Positions 1 through 6,597 of a DNA stretch of 16,540 nucleotides are shown in pieces. The notes under the pieces are model-generated. The model was not told the DNA's origin, ran no database searches, and was given only the letters and a program-made list of their open reading frames with translations. Within the stretch, counting starts at the first letter, position 1, and every line of letters starts with the position of its first letter. This DNA comes from CACORA01 sp044234625 (lineage in GTDB: Bacteria > Planctomycetota > Planctomycetia > Pirellulales > UBA1268). The stretch lies in the NCBI GenBank assembly GCA_044234625.1, contig JBIIIP010000067.1, positions 1-16,540 of the forward strand, written 5' to 3'. Position numbers and translations under genes: made by a program.

Positions 1-882
1 CATCGCCTCAAGCACGGGAAACCCGAAGCCTTCGGCCAGCGAGGGGAAGAGAAAGGCCTCGCAGTGCTCATACAGCCATTGCCGATCGGCGTCGGTGACC
101 TCCCCCGGGAGGATCACCCGCTCGCGGAGGCCGCCACGGTCGATCGCTGCTTCCAGTGCCGCGCCGGTGGGCGTGGCTTTCTTGCCGGCGATCACCAGCC
201 GCCTGCCGGGCAGCTTCTCCATGAGCCCCACCAGCGCCTGGAAATTTTTGTGGGGCAGCACGTTGCCCACGGTGAGCAGAAAGGGGCCGGCGGCGAGAAA
301 CGCCGGCCGCACGGCCGCGGCGGCCGGGGGCGCGGGCAGCCCGTTGGGAACCACGTGCACCGGCTTGCCCTTCACGTCGAGCTGGCGGCGAACCTCGTCG
401 GCCGTGAACTGCGACACGGCGGTGAGCACCGCAGCCCGGTCGATCCGCCGCTGCACGGCCGCCAGCTTCCGCGCGTGGCGGCGCGGCGATCCGCCCTCCT
501 CCTGGAGAAAATTGAGGTCGTGGATCGTGAGCATCACGGCGGTGCGGCGGTCGAGCGGAAAATACTTGGCCGCCTGGTGGGTCATGTGCCACAGCCGGGG
601 CTGGTCCGCCCGCAGAAACGGCCGCGCGACCGGCCGTAGCCACCGGACGCAGCCCTCTTTTCTCCAGGCCTGCGCCGGGAGCGTGTCGAACGTGCCGGCT
701 GGAAACAAGCCTCCGGTGCCGGACGGCAGAAACAGCACCGGCCGAAACCGGCCGTCGGCCTGCCGGATGATCTCCTCGGCCAGGTGCAGGCAGAACCTCC
801 CCAGGCCCGTGTTGAGGTGGCGGATCTTCTCCACGTCGATCACGAGCCGGGGAAGGGCGGCGGTGCGGCAGGAAGTCATCAT
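1..882 (-). CDS. GT4-type glycosyltransferase, C-terminal end missing (runs off left edge)
   Basis: This reads as a GT-B fold glycosyltransferase of family GT4, a cytoplasmic or membrane-associated enzyme that moves a sugar from a nucleotide donor to a growing glycan. The visible 294 residues are open to the window edge. They show an N-terminal Rossmann half (VIDVEKI near 14-20, then NTGLGR at 24-29), a central IHDLNF (120-125), a VSQFT segment (156-160), VPNG (178-181), and a C-terminal half starting TVGNVLPHKN (204-213), where K212 is the usual donor-binding lysine. The E-x7-E signature is present (SLAEGFGFPVLEAM, E284 and E292). Roughly 70-90 residues are missing compared with a typical 370-residue member. 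The start is the first ATG of an ATGATG pair; the second ATG at 879 is equally possible, and no strong Shine-Dalgarno is seen. It begins 18 nt after the monooxygenase stop, so the two are probably co-transcribed. Donor and acceptor cannot be inferred. Confidence 0.93.
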   Translation of the reverse strand, partial: MMTSCRTAALPRLVIDVEKIRHLNTGLGRFCLHLAEEIIRQADGRFRPVLFLPSGTGGLFPAGTFDTLPAQAWRKEGCVRWLRPVARPFLRADQPRLWHMTHQAAKYFPLDRRTAVMLTIHDLNFLQEEGGSPRRHARKLAAVQRRIDRAAVLTAVSQFTADEVRRQLDVKGKPVHVVPNGLPAPPAAAAVRPAFLAAGPFLLTVGNVLPHKNFQALVGLMEKLPGRRLVIAGKKATPTGAALEAAIDRGGLRERVILPGEVTDADRQWLYEHCEAFLFPSLAEGFGFPVLEAM

Positions 883-900
883 TCGCTCGGGGCCGGCCGC

Positions 901-2442
901 TCACGTGCTCGATGAGGCGGAAACGTGCCCGAGCATATCGTCGCCGGCGGCCGGCGCGAGCGGCAAATAGTGCCGCCGGTCGGCCTTCCGCACCGCCCAC
1001 CAGTAGCTCGCGGAGAACCCCGGCCAGAGCACATGGTTCTTGCCGCTGCCGTGGACGTACCAACTGCTGCAGGCCCCCCGGCGGCCCGTGCCGGCCGCCC
1101 TCCAGACGCCGCGGTCAAACCGCCGTTGCAGCCGTTCGTTGAACGCCCGCTGGACCTCCGCCCGAACTTCGACCACCGGCGCTCCAAAGCCAGCCGCGCG
1201 GGCTTCGTCGAGCCACCGCAGGCACTGGAGGATGTAACGCACCTGCGCCTCGATCATGAAGATGATGGAGTTGTGGCCGAGCGCGGAGTTGGGGCCCATG
1301 AGCAGGAAAAAATTCGGGTAGCCAGCAACGGCCACGCCGTAGAAGGCCTCGGGCCCACCCCGCCAGTCGTCGGCCAGTTCCCGGCCGCCCCGGCCCGTCA
1401 CCCGCATCCCGGCCGTGATGTCGAACGGCTTGAAGCCGGTGGCGAAGATGATTACGTCGACGGGCCGCGCACGGCCGTCGGCGGTGATGATGGCCGTGGG
1501 CTCGACCGCGCGGATCGGCTCGGTGACGAGTTCCACGTTGTCGCGGGCCACGGCCGGGTAAAAGTCGTCGGAGATCAGCACCCGCTTGCAGCCCATCGTG
1601 TAGGAGGGGATGAGCTTGGCGGCGAGGGCATCGTCCTTGACCGTGCGGCGCAGGAAACGCTCGGCCTGCCGCTGCCAGCGGGCCATCAGTTCGGGCCGCA
1701 CGGTGAATCCGAGGGCGATGGCTTCCGAGTCACAGTATTGCGCCGCCCGCCACGCGCGCTGCAGCCAGGGCAGCCGCGCGAAGGCGCGCCGCACCCACGG
1801 CGAGACGGGCCGGTCGTGCCGTGGGAGCACCCACGGTGGCGACCGCTGGAAGAGATGCAGCGCGGCGACTTGGCCCGCGATCCGGGGCACGAATTGGATG
1901 GCGCTGGCGCCGGTGCCGATCACGGCCACCCGCTTGCCATCGAGATCGACGTCGCGCCGCCAGCGGGCGGAATGGAAGCTCGGGCCTGCGAACGATCCCA
2001 GCCCGGGCAGGCTCGGCATCTTCGGCACGTGCAGCGACCCGACGGCCGCGATCACCACGCGCGCCGTGAAGACGCGGCCATCGGCGGCCGTCAGCCGCCA
2101 CACTTTCCCGTCATCGTCCCAGTCGACGGCGACGATCGCCGTGTTGAACTGCACCCTGCGATCGACGCCATGCCGCCGGGCCACGCGCTCGATGTAGGCG
2201 AGGATCTCCGGCTGTAAGGCGTAGGTCCGTGTCCAGCCGGGGTCCGGTGCGAACGAATACGAATAGAGGTGCGCAGGGATGTCGCAGCCGCAGCCCGGGT
2301 AGGTGTTGTCGCGCCACGTGCCGCCGATCGCGGCCGCCTTCTCGAAGATCGTGAAATCCTGGCGGCCGGCCTCGAGCAGCTTGATCGCGGCACAGAGGCC
2401 GCCGAATCCGGCGCCGAGGATGGCGATCTCCACGCTGCTCAT
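901..2442 (-). CDS. Flavin-containing monooxygenase, Baeyer-Villiger type
   Basis: Likely an FAD- and NAD(P)H-dependent single-component monooxygenase that inserts oxygen into a ketone, or oxygenates a heteroatom; the substrate is unknown. Residues count from the start at 2442 (513 aa, normal family length). GAGFGG at 10-15 is the FAD-binding Rossmann motif. GGTWRDNTYPGCGCD (41-55) is typical of this family. FAGPSFHSARW (151-161) matches the Baeyer-Villiger fingerprint FxGxxxHxxxW exactly. GTGASA (176-181) is the second, NADPH-binding Rossmann motif. The C-terminal stretch CSSWYVHGSGKNHVLWPGF is also characteristic. The frame stays open to an ATG at 2550, but a good promoter lies at 2503-2532, downstream of that codon, so the start is put at 2442, or at 2451 three codons earlier. 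The gene reads away from the methyltransferase at 2630 and leads into the GT4 at 882. An enzyme of this type is unexpected beside polysaccharide genes. Confidence 0.93.
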   Translation of the reverse strand: MSSVEIAILGAGFGGLCAAIKLLEAGRQDFTIFEKAAAIGGTWRDNTYPGCGCDIPAHLYSYSFAPDPGWTRTYALQPEILAYIERVARRHGVDRRVQFNTAIVAVDWDDDGKVWRLTAADGRVFTARVVIAAVGSLHVPKMPSLPGLGSFAGPSFHSARWRRDVDLDGKRVAVIGTGASAIQFVPRIAGQVAALHLFQRSPPWVLPRHDRPVSPWVRRAFARLPWLQRAWRAAQYCDSEAIALGFTVRPELMARWQRQAERFLRRTVKDDALAAKLIPSYTMGCKRVLISDDFYPAVARDNVELVTEPIRAVEPTAIITADGRARPVDVIIFATGFKPFDITAGMRVTGRGGRELADDWRGGPEAFYGVAVAGYPNFFLLMGPNSALGHNSIIFMIEAQVRYILQCLRWLDEARAAGFGAPVVEVRAEVQRAFNERLQRRFDRGVWRAAGTGRRGACSSWYVHGSGKNHVLWPGFSASYWWAVRKADRRHYLPLAPAAGDDMLGHVSASSST

Positions 2443-2502
2443 GAACGCCATCTTCGCGGTGCAGCCGTGAGAAATCGGGCCAGGGAGGCGACGACTGGCC
2501 AG

Positions 2503-2532
2503 ATTGTAGGAGAAGGGCGTTCCCGCCGTCAG
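2503..2532 (-). promoter_or_regulatory. Candidate sigma-70-type promoter of the monooxygenase-GT4 pair
   Basis: On the minus strand, CTGACG (2532-2527) and TACAAT (2508-2503) are separated by 18 nt. The -10 box matches the consensus at five of six positions and the -35 box at four. The start point would fall near 2496, about 50 nt before the ATG at 2442. No experimental support; read by eye. Confidence 0.55.
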
Positions 2533-2556
2533 CCGCCGGGGCGGAGGCACCGCAGG

Positions 2557-2586
2557 TTGTCAGCGGCCGCACGCGCACGGTAGAAC
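2557..2586 (+). promoter_or_regulatory. Candidate sigma-70-type promoter of the small methyltransferase
   Basis: TTGTCA (2557-2562) and TAGAAC (2581-2586) are separated by 18 nt, the same spacer as the divergent monooxygenase promoter. Transcription would begin near 2593, giving a leader of about 37 nt. The two -35 boxes are back to back, 24 nt apart, within the shared intergenic region. Confidence 0.5.
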
Positions 2587-2629
2587 GCTGGCCGAATTCG
2601 CGTCGAGCAGGTGTCGCAGGGCTGCCCTC

Positions 2630-3232
2630 ATGTCCGCCTTCCGGTTGAATCTGAACCTCGCTCACACGCATCTCCAGCCCCAAGAGGCGACGCTGCTCTA
2701 CGCGGTCGCCCTCAGCCATCGCCCGCGTCGGGTGCTCGAGGTCGGCAGTTTCCAGGGGGGGTCGGCCCACATCCTGGCGCAGGCCCTGATCGATGCCGGC
2801 CTGTGCCCCACGCCGGACAACTTCTTTATGATCGACCCGGAGCCCCGGCTCGTCGCCGAGCATGCTTCCTTCCTTGAAGGCAAGACCACGATCATCGCCC
2901 GCGGCTCACCGGTGGCGTATGGCGACATCCCCCGCGCAGCGGGATCGTTCGACCTCGCCTTCATCGACGGCGACCACGCCGAGGAGGCCGTGTATGCCGA
3001 CCTGATCGGCGTCAGGCCCCTGCTCGCCGAAGGCGCGATCGTCCTCTGCCACGACTCGTTCTACGTGCCCACCATGCGCGGCATCGACCGCGTGGTGGCC
3101 GCCGGCGGGTTCATCGATTTCGGGCAGATGGTGTCGAGCCCGGTGACGACCGACCAGATCGAAAACGGCTACCGCGTCGAGTGGGGCGGCCTGCGGATGC
3201 TGCGCCGGGGGCCGGCTTCCGCCACGCGGTGA
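2630..3232 (+). CDS. Class I SAM-dependent methyltransferase (Methyltransf_24/CmcI-like)
   Basis: A 200-residue soluble methyltransferase that would move a methyl group from S-adenosylmethionine, probably to a hydroxyl of a sugar or small molecule. The SAM-binding glycine-rich loop is VLEVGSFQGGS (35-45). MIDPEP (67-72) is the acidic end of strand two that holds the ribose. FIDGDH (111-116) and LCHDS (139-143) match the DxDH-type, often metal-assisted, O-methyltransferase-like group often found in polysaccharide and glycopeptide clusters. The ATG at 2630 is chosen because the promoter at 2557-2586 sits just upstream and the core fold begins soon after; the ribosome site is weak (GCAGGG). It ends 12 nt from the oppositely oriented dehydratase. 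The codons for Gly43-Gly44 in the SAM loop form part of a run of seven Gs (2755-2761). The natural acceptor is not known. Confidence 0.88.
   Translation: MSAFRLNLNLAHTHLQPQEATLLYAVALSHRPRRVLEVGSFQGGSAHILAQALIDAGLCPTPDNFFMIDPEPRLVAEHASFLEGKTTIIARGSPVAYGDIPRAAGSFDLAFIDGDHAEEAVYADLIGVRPLLAEGAIVLCHDSFYVPTMRGIDRVVAAGGFIDFGQMVSSPVTTDQIENGYRVEWGGLRMLRRGPASATR
2755..2761 (+). repeat. G7 homopolymer inside the methyltransferase SAM loop
   Basis: Seven consecutive Gs cover the codons of FQGGS in motif I. Slippage by one base would frameshift the protein at residue 43 or so. It could be a contingency site, or simply a product of high GC content. Confidence 0.5.
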
Positions 3233-3240
3233 TGTCACCG
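3227..3240. other. Perfect palindrome between convergent genes
   Basis: CGGTGATGTCACCG reads the same on both strands apart from its two central bases. It overlaps the methyltransferase stop and lies just before the dehydratase stop. A short hairpin could help terminate transcription in both directions, but there is no T-tract on either side, so the role is uncertain. Confidence 0.3.
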
Positions 3241-3244
3241 GCGG

Positions 3245-4279
3245 CTACGCCGCCCGCCTCACGAGCCTGAGATCCTGCCCGAGCCGGGCGGCCACCATCA
3301 GCCGAGCCACCTCGGGCATGTGGATCCGCGCCGTCCATCCCAGCGCGATCCTGGCCCGCTGCGGATTCGCCTGGTTGATCGGGATGTCGCGTGGCCGCCG
3401 CATGGAGGGGTCGTGCACGACGTGCCGCCGCCAGTCGAGGCCGACCGCGGCAAACGTCTCCCGCACGAAGTCCTCCAGGCTGCTCGAGCGGCCGGTGGCG
3501 ATCACGAGATCCTCTGGCACATCCAGCTGCAGCATCTTGTGCATGGCCACGACGTATTCCGGGGCCCAGCCCCAATCGCGCCTGATCGAAAGGTCGCCGA
3601 GGGCCACCTGCCGCTGCTTGCCGGCGGCGATGCTGCACGCGGCGGAGACGATCTTCTGGGTCACGAAACGCTCCGAACGCAACGGGCTTTCGTGGTTGAA
3701 GAGGATGCCGGTGCAGGCATGGAGCCCGTAGGCCGTGCGGTAGGAGGCCACCTGCCAGAAAGCGCTGGCCTTGGCCACTCCATACGGGCTCAGGGGATGG
3801 AGCGGCGTGTCTTCAGAGCACGCCTCTTCCCCCCGGTTGCCGAACATCTCCGAGCTGCCGGCGCTGTAGAACCGCGCCGTGCGGCAGTGGTGGCGGATCG
3901 CTTCCAGGAGATTCGTCGTCGCGTGAATGATGCTTTCGAACGTCTCGGCCGGGCGGTCGAACGACAGTCCAACCGACGACTGGCCGGCGAGGTTGTAGAT
4001 CTCGTCGGGCTTGATGGCGGCGATCGCCTCGGCGACGGCCCGCGGATCGACGAGCGACAGCGATGCCACCGTCACATGCCCGTGGAGGCCGACTTTCTGC
4101 AGGCCCTCGAAGCGGTTGCCGCCCGCGTCGCGGCTCGTGCCGATGACGTCGTAGCCCTGCGCCACGAGGTGCTGCGCGAGGTAAGCGCCGTCCTGGCCGC
4201 CGATGCCGCAGATGAGCGCCTTGCGCCGGATGGGATAGACATGGTGCATGCCGCGGAAGGTATCAACGCCCGGGGGCAT
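3245..4279 (-). CDS. gmd: GDP-mannose 4,6-dehydratase (short-chain dehydrogenase/reductase, extended)
   Basis: Converts GDP-D-mannose to GDP-4-keto-6-deoxy-D-mannose, the branch point to GDP-L-fucose, GDP-D-rhamnose and related sugars. The protein has 344 residues, usual for the family. GIGGQDG (25-31) binds NADP. YNLAGQSSVGLSF (95-107) and GSSEMFG (141-147) carry the active-site segment, with serine where many homologues have threonine, plus E144. Y166 and K170 of SPYGVAK are the catalytic pair. NHESPLR (195-201) and DWGWAPEYV (235-243) are strong family markers. The frame runs open back to 4744, but that part overlaps the upstream GT gene. Starts at 4279 or 4249 are both possible. The first has an AGGTGG some 14 nt away with a small GGAAC-TGCC-GTTCC hairpin between; the second lies closer to the Rossmann loop. 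Third gene of the leftward operon. No partner reductase or fucose synthase lies in the window, so the final sugar is unknown. Confidence 0.9.
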   Translation of the reverse strand: MPPGVDTFRGMHHVYPIRRKALICGIGGQDGAYLAQHLVAQGYDVIGTSRDAGGNRFEGLQKVGLHGHVTVASLSLVDPRAVAEAIAAIKPDEIYNLAGQSSVGLSFDRPAETFESIIHATTNLLEAIRHHCRTARFYSAGSSEMFGNRGEEACSEDTPLHPLSPYGVAKASAFWQVASYRTAYGLHACTGILFNHESPLRSERFVTQKIVSAACSIAAGKQRQVALGDLSIRRDWGWAPEYVVAMHKMLQLDVPEDLVIATGRSSSLEDFVRETFAAVGLDWRRHVVHDPSMRRPRDIPINQANPQRARIALGWTARIHMPEVARLMVAARLGQDLRLVRRAA

Positions 4280-4334
4280 GCGGAACGGCAGTTCCACCTG
4301 CAAACAGCGGTCTTTTCCCCAAAAGCTGGGGGGT

Positions 4335-5885
4335 TTACGCGGCTGCCGGCAGGGGGCTGATTCCGGCGGTTTCCAACTGTGAAGAGAGCCACCCCGCGCA
4401 GGCCTCGGCGACGCCCGAGAGTTCGATACCGGAGAGCGGCGGCAGTTGGCGCCGCCAGCCTTCGCTGCCGGCCGCGAACACGCCGCCCGCATAGCGATAC
4501 ATCGGCACTCGATGGCGAAACACGAACGACTCGGCGGGCACGACCGGATACTGCAGCCGCACGGTCGGCACCAGCCGCTTGAATCCCGGTGGCGCGACCA
4601 GTTCGATCTCGAACCGATCCGCGAGGCCGTCGATGAGCCGCCGTTCCTGCGTTGACAGCCCGCCATCCGCATCGAGATCGGTGAACCAGGCGAGCCGCGG
4701 CCGCGCCGGCAGCGGCCCCGCCTCGACCGCCTGCTCGATGGCAAGCGCCGCCGCCGTGCCCACCGTTTCGGGCGTGTGCAGATGGCCGTAGGCGATGCGG
4801 GCGGCGCGGCGGGCGTCTGCGGGCTCTTCGAGCGCCGCCAGGATCGCCGCGCCGATCGATGCCGGCTCGAGCGGGTCGCAATACATGCTCACCGGCCCAC
4901 CAAACTCGGGAAGCGACGATGTGTCGGCGGTGACGACCGGGGCGCCGCAGCGCAGGGCTTCCACGACGGGAAGGCCGAGCCCCTCGTAGAGCGAGGGAAA
5001 CAAAAACACCCGGCACGAGCGATAGAGCGCGGCGAGCTCCGCGTCGGTCACCCGTCCGAGCTGCCGCACCTGGTGGGCCACGCCGAGATCGGCGGCGAGG
5101 CGGCGGATGCGCAAGCGTTCGGCATCGGGGTAGGAGCCGGCGAAGATCAGGTCGTAGCCATCGCGAACCGATCGGGGAAGCCGGGCGAAACCACTCACGC
5201 AGCCGCGCATGTTCTTCCGCCAGCAGTCGCCGCCCCCCGCGAAGAGAAACGGCCGCACCACGCCGTGGGCGGCCAACTTCGCTGCATCGTCGGCGCGGTT
5301 GCCGACCGCTGCGAACGTATCCTCCGTCGCCCCGTCGATGTTCACGGTGCGGCCGCCCGATGCCGGGTAGAGCAGCCGGAAGTCGGCCGCTGTCGCTTCG
5401 GAAATGGCCAGCCGAAGGCCGGCGTTCCGCATCGCCGCCATGCGTTCGCTGTACGAGTTGACGCCCTCGAGAGAATTGAAAAACATGGGGGCGTAAATGA
5501 CCGGGATCAGGTCGTAGAGCACGACGGCATGCAGCGTGCCGCCCAGCGGCTGTGTGGGCTGGATCGTCTCGAGTTCGAAGAGGCTCATGGAGAGAAACAC
5601 GTCCGGCCCGTCGGCCCGGATCCAGTCCACGAAGGCGCCCTCCGCCTGCCACAGCGCCCCGCGCGACGACGCGCTGAACGTCAGCGGAACGCGATTCCGC
5701 AGGGCCACTCCACTTGGCACGTCAGCGGGATCGATCGGCGGAAGATGGCTCAGCTGGACCAGCTCGAACGTCCACTCGGGCCGCGCCCGGGCGAGGCCGT
5801 CGAGAAGTGTGCGGGCGTAGCGGCCGATACCTCGGCCGCGCGTGCTGCCCGTCTGGAATGCCTGGCCGTTGACGAGGACGCGCAT
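4335..5885 (-). CDS. GT4-type glycosyltransferase with a C-terminal partial second GT-like segment
   Basis: A 516-residue GT-B glycosyltransferase, longer than the usual 370-400. Residues 1-390 form a complete GT4: GRGIGRYAR (17-25) in the acceptor half, YDLIP (124-128), SEAT (162-165), FAGGGDCWRKN (215-225) with the donor-binding R223-K224, and the E-x7-E motif in SLYEGLGLPVVEAL (E301, E309), then SLPEFGG (324-330). Residues 396-430 (PRLAWFTDLDADGG and on to FEIELVAPPG) look like the opening strand and first helix of another GT-B domain, as in tandem GT proteins, but the protein stops at 516 without a donor domain. The ATG lies one base after the coiled-coil gene's stop (TGA-C-ATG), so translation is probably coupled. 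The dehydratase follows 55 nt downstream. Sugar specificity cannot be told; being beside gmd, a mannose-derived donor is plausible. Confidence 0.92.
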   Translation of the reverse strand: MRVLVNGQAFQTGSTRGRGIGRYARTLLDGLARARPEWTFELVQLSHLPPIDPADVPSGVALRNRVPLTFSASSRGALWQAEGAFVDWIRADGPDVFLSMSLFELETIQPTQPLGGTLHAVVLYDLIPVIYAPMFFNSLEGVNSYSERMAAMRNAGLRLAISEATAADFRLLYPASGGRTVNIDGATEDTFAAVGNRADDAAKLAAHGVVRPFLFAGGGDCWRKNMRGCVSGFARLPRSVRDGYDLIFAGSYPDAERLRIRRLAADLGVAHQVRQLGRVTDAELAALYRSCRVFLFPSLYEGLGLPVVEALRCGAPVVTADTSSLPEFGGPVSMYCDPLEPASIGAAILAALEEPADARRAARIAYGHLHTPETVGTAAALAIEQAVEAGPLPARPRLAWFTDLDADGGLSTQERRLIDGLADRFEIELVAPPGFKRLVPTVRLQYPVVPAESFVFRHRVPMYRYAGGVFAAGSEGWRRQLPPLSGIELSGVAEACAGWLSSQLETAGISPLPAAA

Positions 5886-5886
5886 G

Positions 5887-6396
5887 TCAGGCCACCTGCC
5901 GACGTGTGGGTACGGCCTGCGGCTGGGCGGCCGCGGCGAGCTGCTCCACGCGTTGTTTGAGGATGTGGAGGTCGTGTAGGTAGGGGAGGATCAGCTCCCG
6001 AAACTCGTCACCGTCGATGCCAACCGGTTTCTTGCTGGTCTCCACCCCGTGCTGGAACCGCCACAGGTTTTCGAAGTGGTGGCCGATGTCGTGGAGCGTG
6101 CGCTGCACATCGCCCTGCGACTTCCAAATCTCCATGATGTGGGTGTTGAGGGATTCCGTTTCCTGCTTCCGGGCGGCGAGCGCCTCGCGCAGGCTCTCCA
6201 CGTCTTTTCGCAGAGCCGCCAAACGCTCCGCTGCATCCGGTTCCAGCCGCTCCACGCCGTCTCTCGTTTCGAGGCGGCGGGCCCGCCACCGGCGCCGCGT
6301 GGACCGCGTCGCCGATCGGCACCAGCGCCCCGCGGCGGCGACCGGGAAAAATGCCGCGGCGGCGAGTCGGGTGACCTTGGGAAGCAGTCGGGCCAT
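5887..6396 (-). CDS. Small coiled-coil protein of unknown function
   Basis: I do not recognise a family. From the ATG at 6396 it has 169 residues. The first 20 (MARLLPKVTRLAAAAFFPVA) are mildly hydrophobic with two positive charges, but too short and interrupted for a confident membrane anchor. An Arg-rich patch follows (24-45). Residues about 47-88 have heptad-like leucines and charges (ERLAALRKDVESLREAL) and should form a coiled coil. A mixed segment contains WKSQGDVQRTLHDIGHHFENLWRFQHGVE (91-119, spoken of here by position), and a second short helix lies at 133-155. The frame extends to 6459, but the 6396 start has an AAAGG ribosome site at suitable distance. It is the first gene of the leftward operon and ends one base before the GT4 start. 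Such spacing suggests a helper or scaffold for that glycosyltransferase; this is inference only. Confidence 0.72.
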   Translation of the reverse strand: MARLLPKVTRLAAAAFFPVAAAGRWCRSATRSTRRRWRARRLETRDGVERLEPDAAERLAALRKDVESLREALAARKQETESLNTHIMEIWKSQGDVQRTLHDIGHHFENLWRFQHGVETSKKPVGIDGDEFRELILPYLHDLHILKQRVEQLAAAAQPQAVPTRRQVA

Positions 6397-6433
6397 GAGA
6401 AACCTTTGCCTGCTCGGGGAAAGGGCATGAGTC

Positions 6434-6441
6434 GGGGGGGG
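6434..6441 (+). repeat. G8 homopolymer in the leader of the leftward operon
   Basis: Eight consecutive Gs (Cs on the transcript) lie 38 nt before the coiled-coil gene start. No clear promoter was found for this operon in the 200-nt divergent region, so the effect of slippage here cannot be predicted. Confidence 0.45.
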
Positions 6442-6506
6442 ATCTACCACAGCAGCCACCGGGCCGGAAAGGGCAATCCGGCCGCCACGATCCCATGAAA
6501 CAGGGG

Positions 6507-6536
6507 TTGCGGCCCCGGGGGGGCGGTCCCTACTTA
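6507..6536 (+). promoter_or_regulatory. Candidate promoter of the GT2-GT4 gene, with a G7 tract in the spacer
   Basis: TTGCGG (6507-6512) and TACTTA (6531-6536) are 18 nt apart. The -10 box is poor, but the block GGTCCCTAC (6525-6533) sits at exactly the same distance from the TTG as in the promoter at 9467-9496. The start point would be near 6543, about 55 nt before the ATG. Seven Gs (6517-6523) occupy the spacer. Confidence 0.42.
6517..6523 (+). repeat. G7 homopolymer within a promoter spacer
   Basis: Seven Gs lie between the proposed -35 and -10 boxes of the GT2-GT4 gene. Loss or gain of one base would change the spacer from 18 to 17 or 19 nt, a layout known from phase-variable promoters in other bacteria. 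The tract is short, so variability is only a possibility. Confidence 0.4.
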
Positions 6537-6585
6537 CCCTCTTTCCTCCCTGACTTCCCCGAGTCCCTCACCTCGATCCTGTCGC

Positions 6586-6589
6586 GGAG
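6586..6589 (+). promoter_or_regulatory. Ribosome binding site fixing the GT2-GT4 start
   Basis: GGAG lies 8 nt before the ATG at 6598 and supports that codon as the start. Confidence 0.65.
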
Positions 6590-6597
6590 TCCATTCG

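Noticed and set aside
2443..2550. Upstream start of the monooxygenase at 2550
   Set aside because: The candidate promoter's -10 box at 2503-2508 is downstream of this codon, and the FAD motif normally begins about 10 residues from the start.
4280..4744. N-terminal extension of the dehydratase frame
   Set aside because: It lies wholly or almost wholly over the GT4 gene, is Arg/Ser-rich, and adds nothing to a complete Rossmann fold.
6442..6470. Promoter for the leftward coiled-coil operon (TAGATC on the minus strand)
   Set aside because: Only a partial -10 match and no acceptable -35 at 17-18 nt; not good enough to call.
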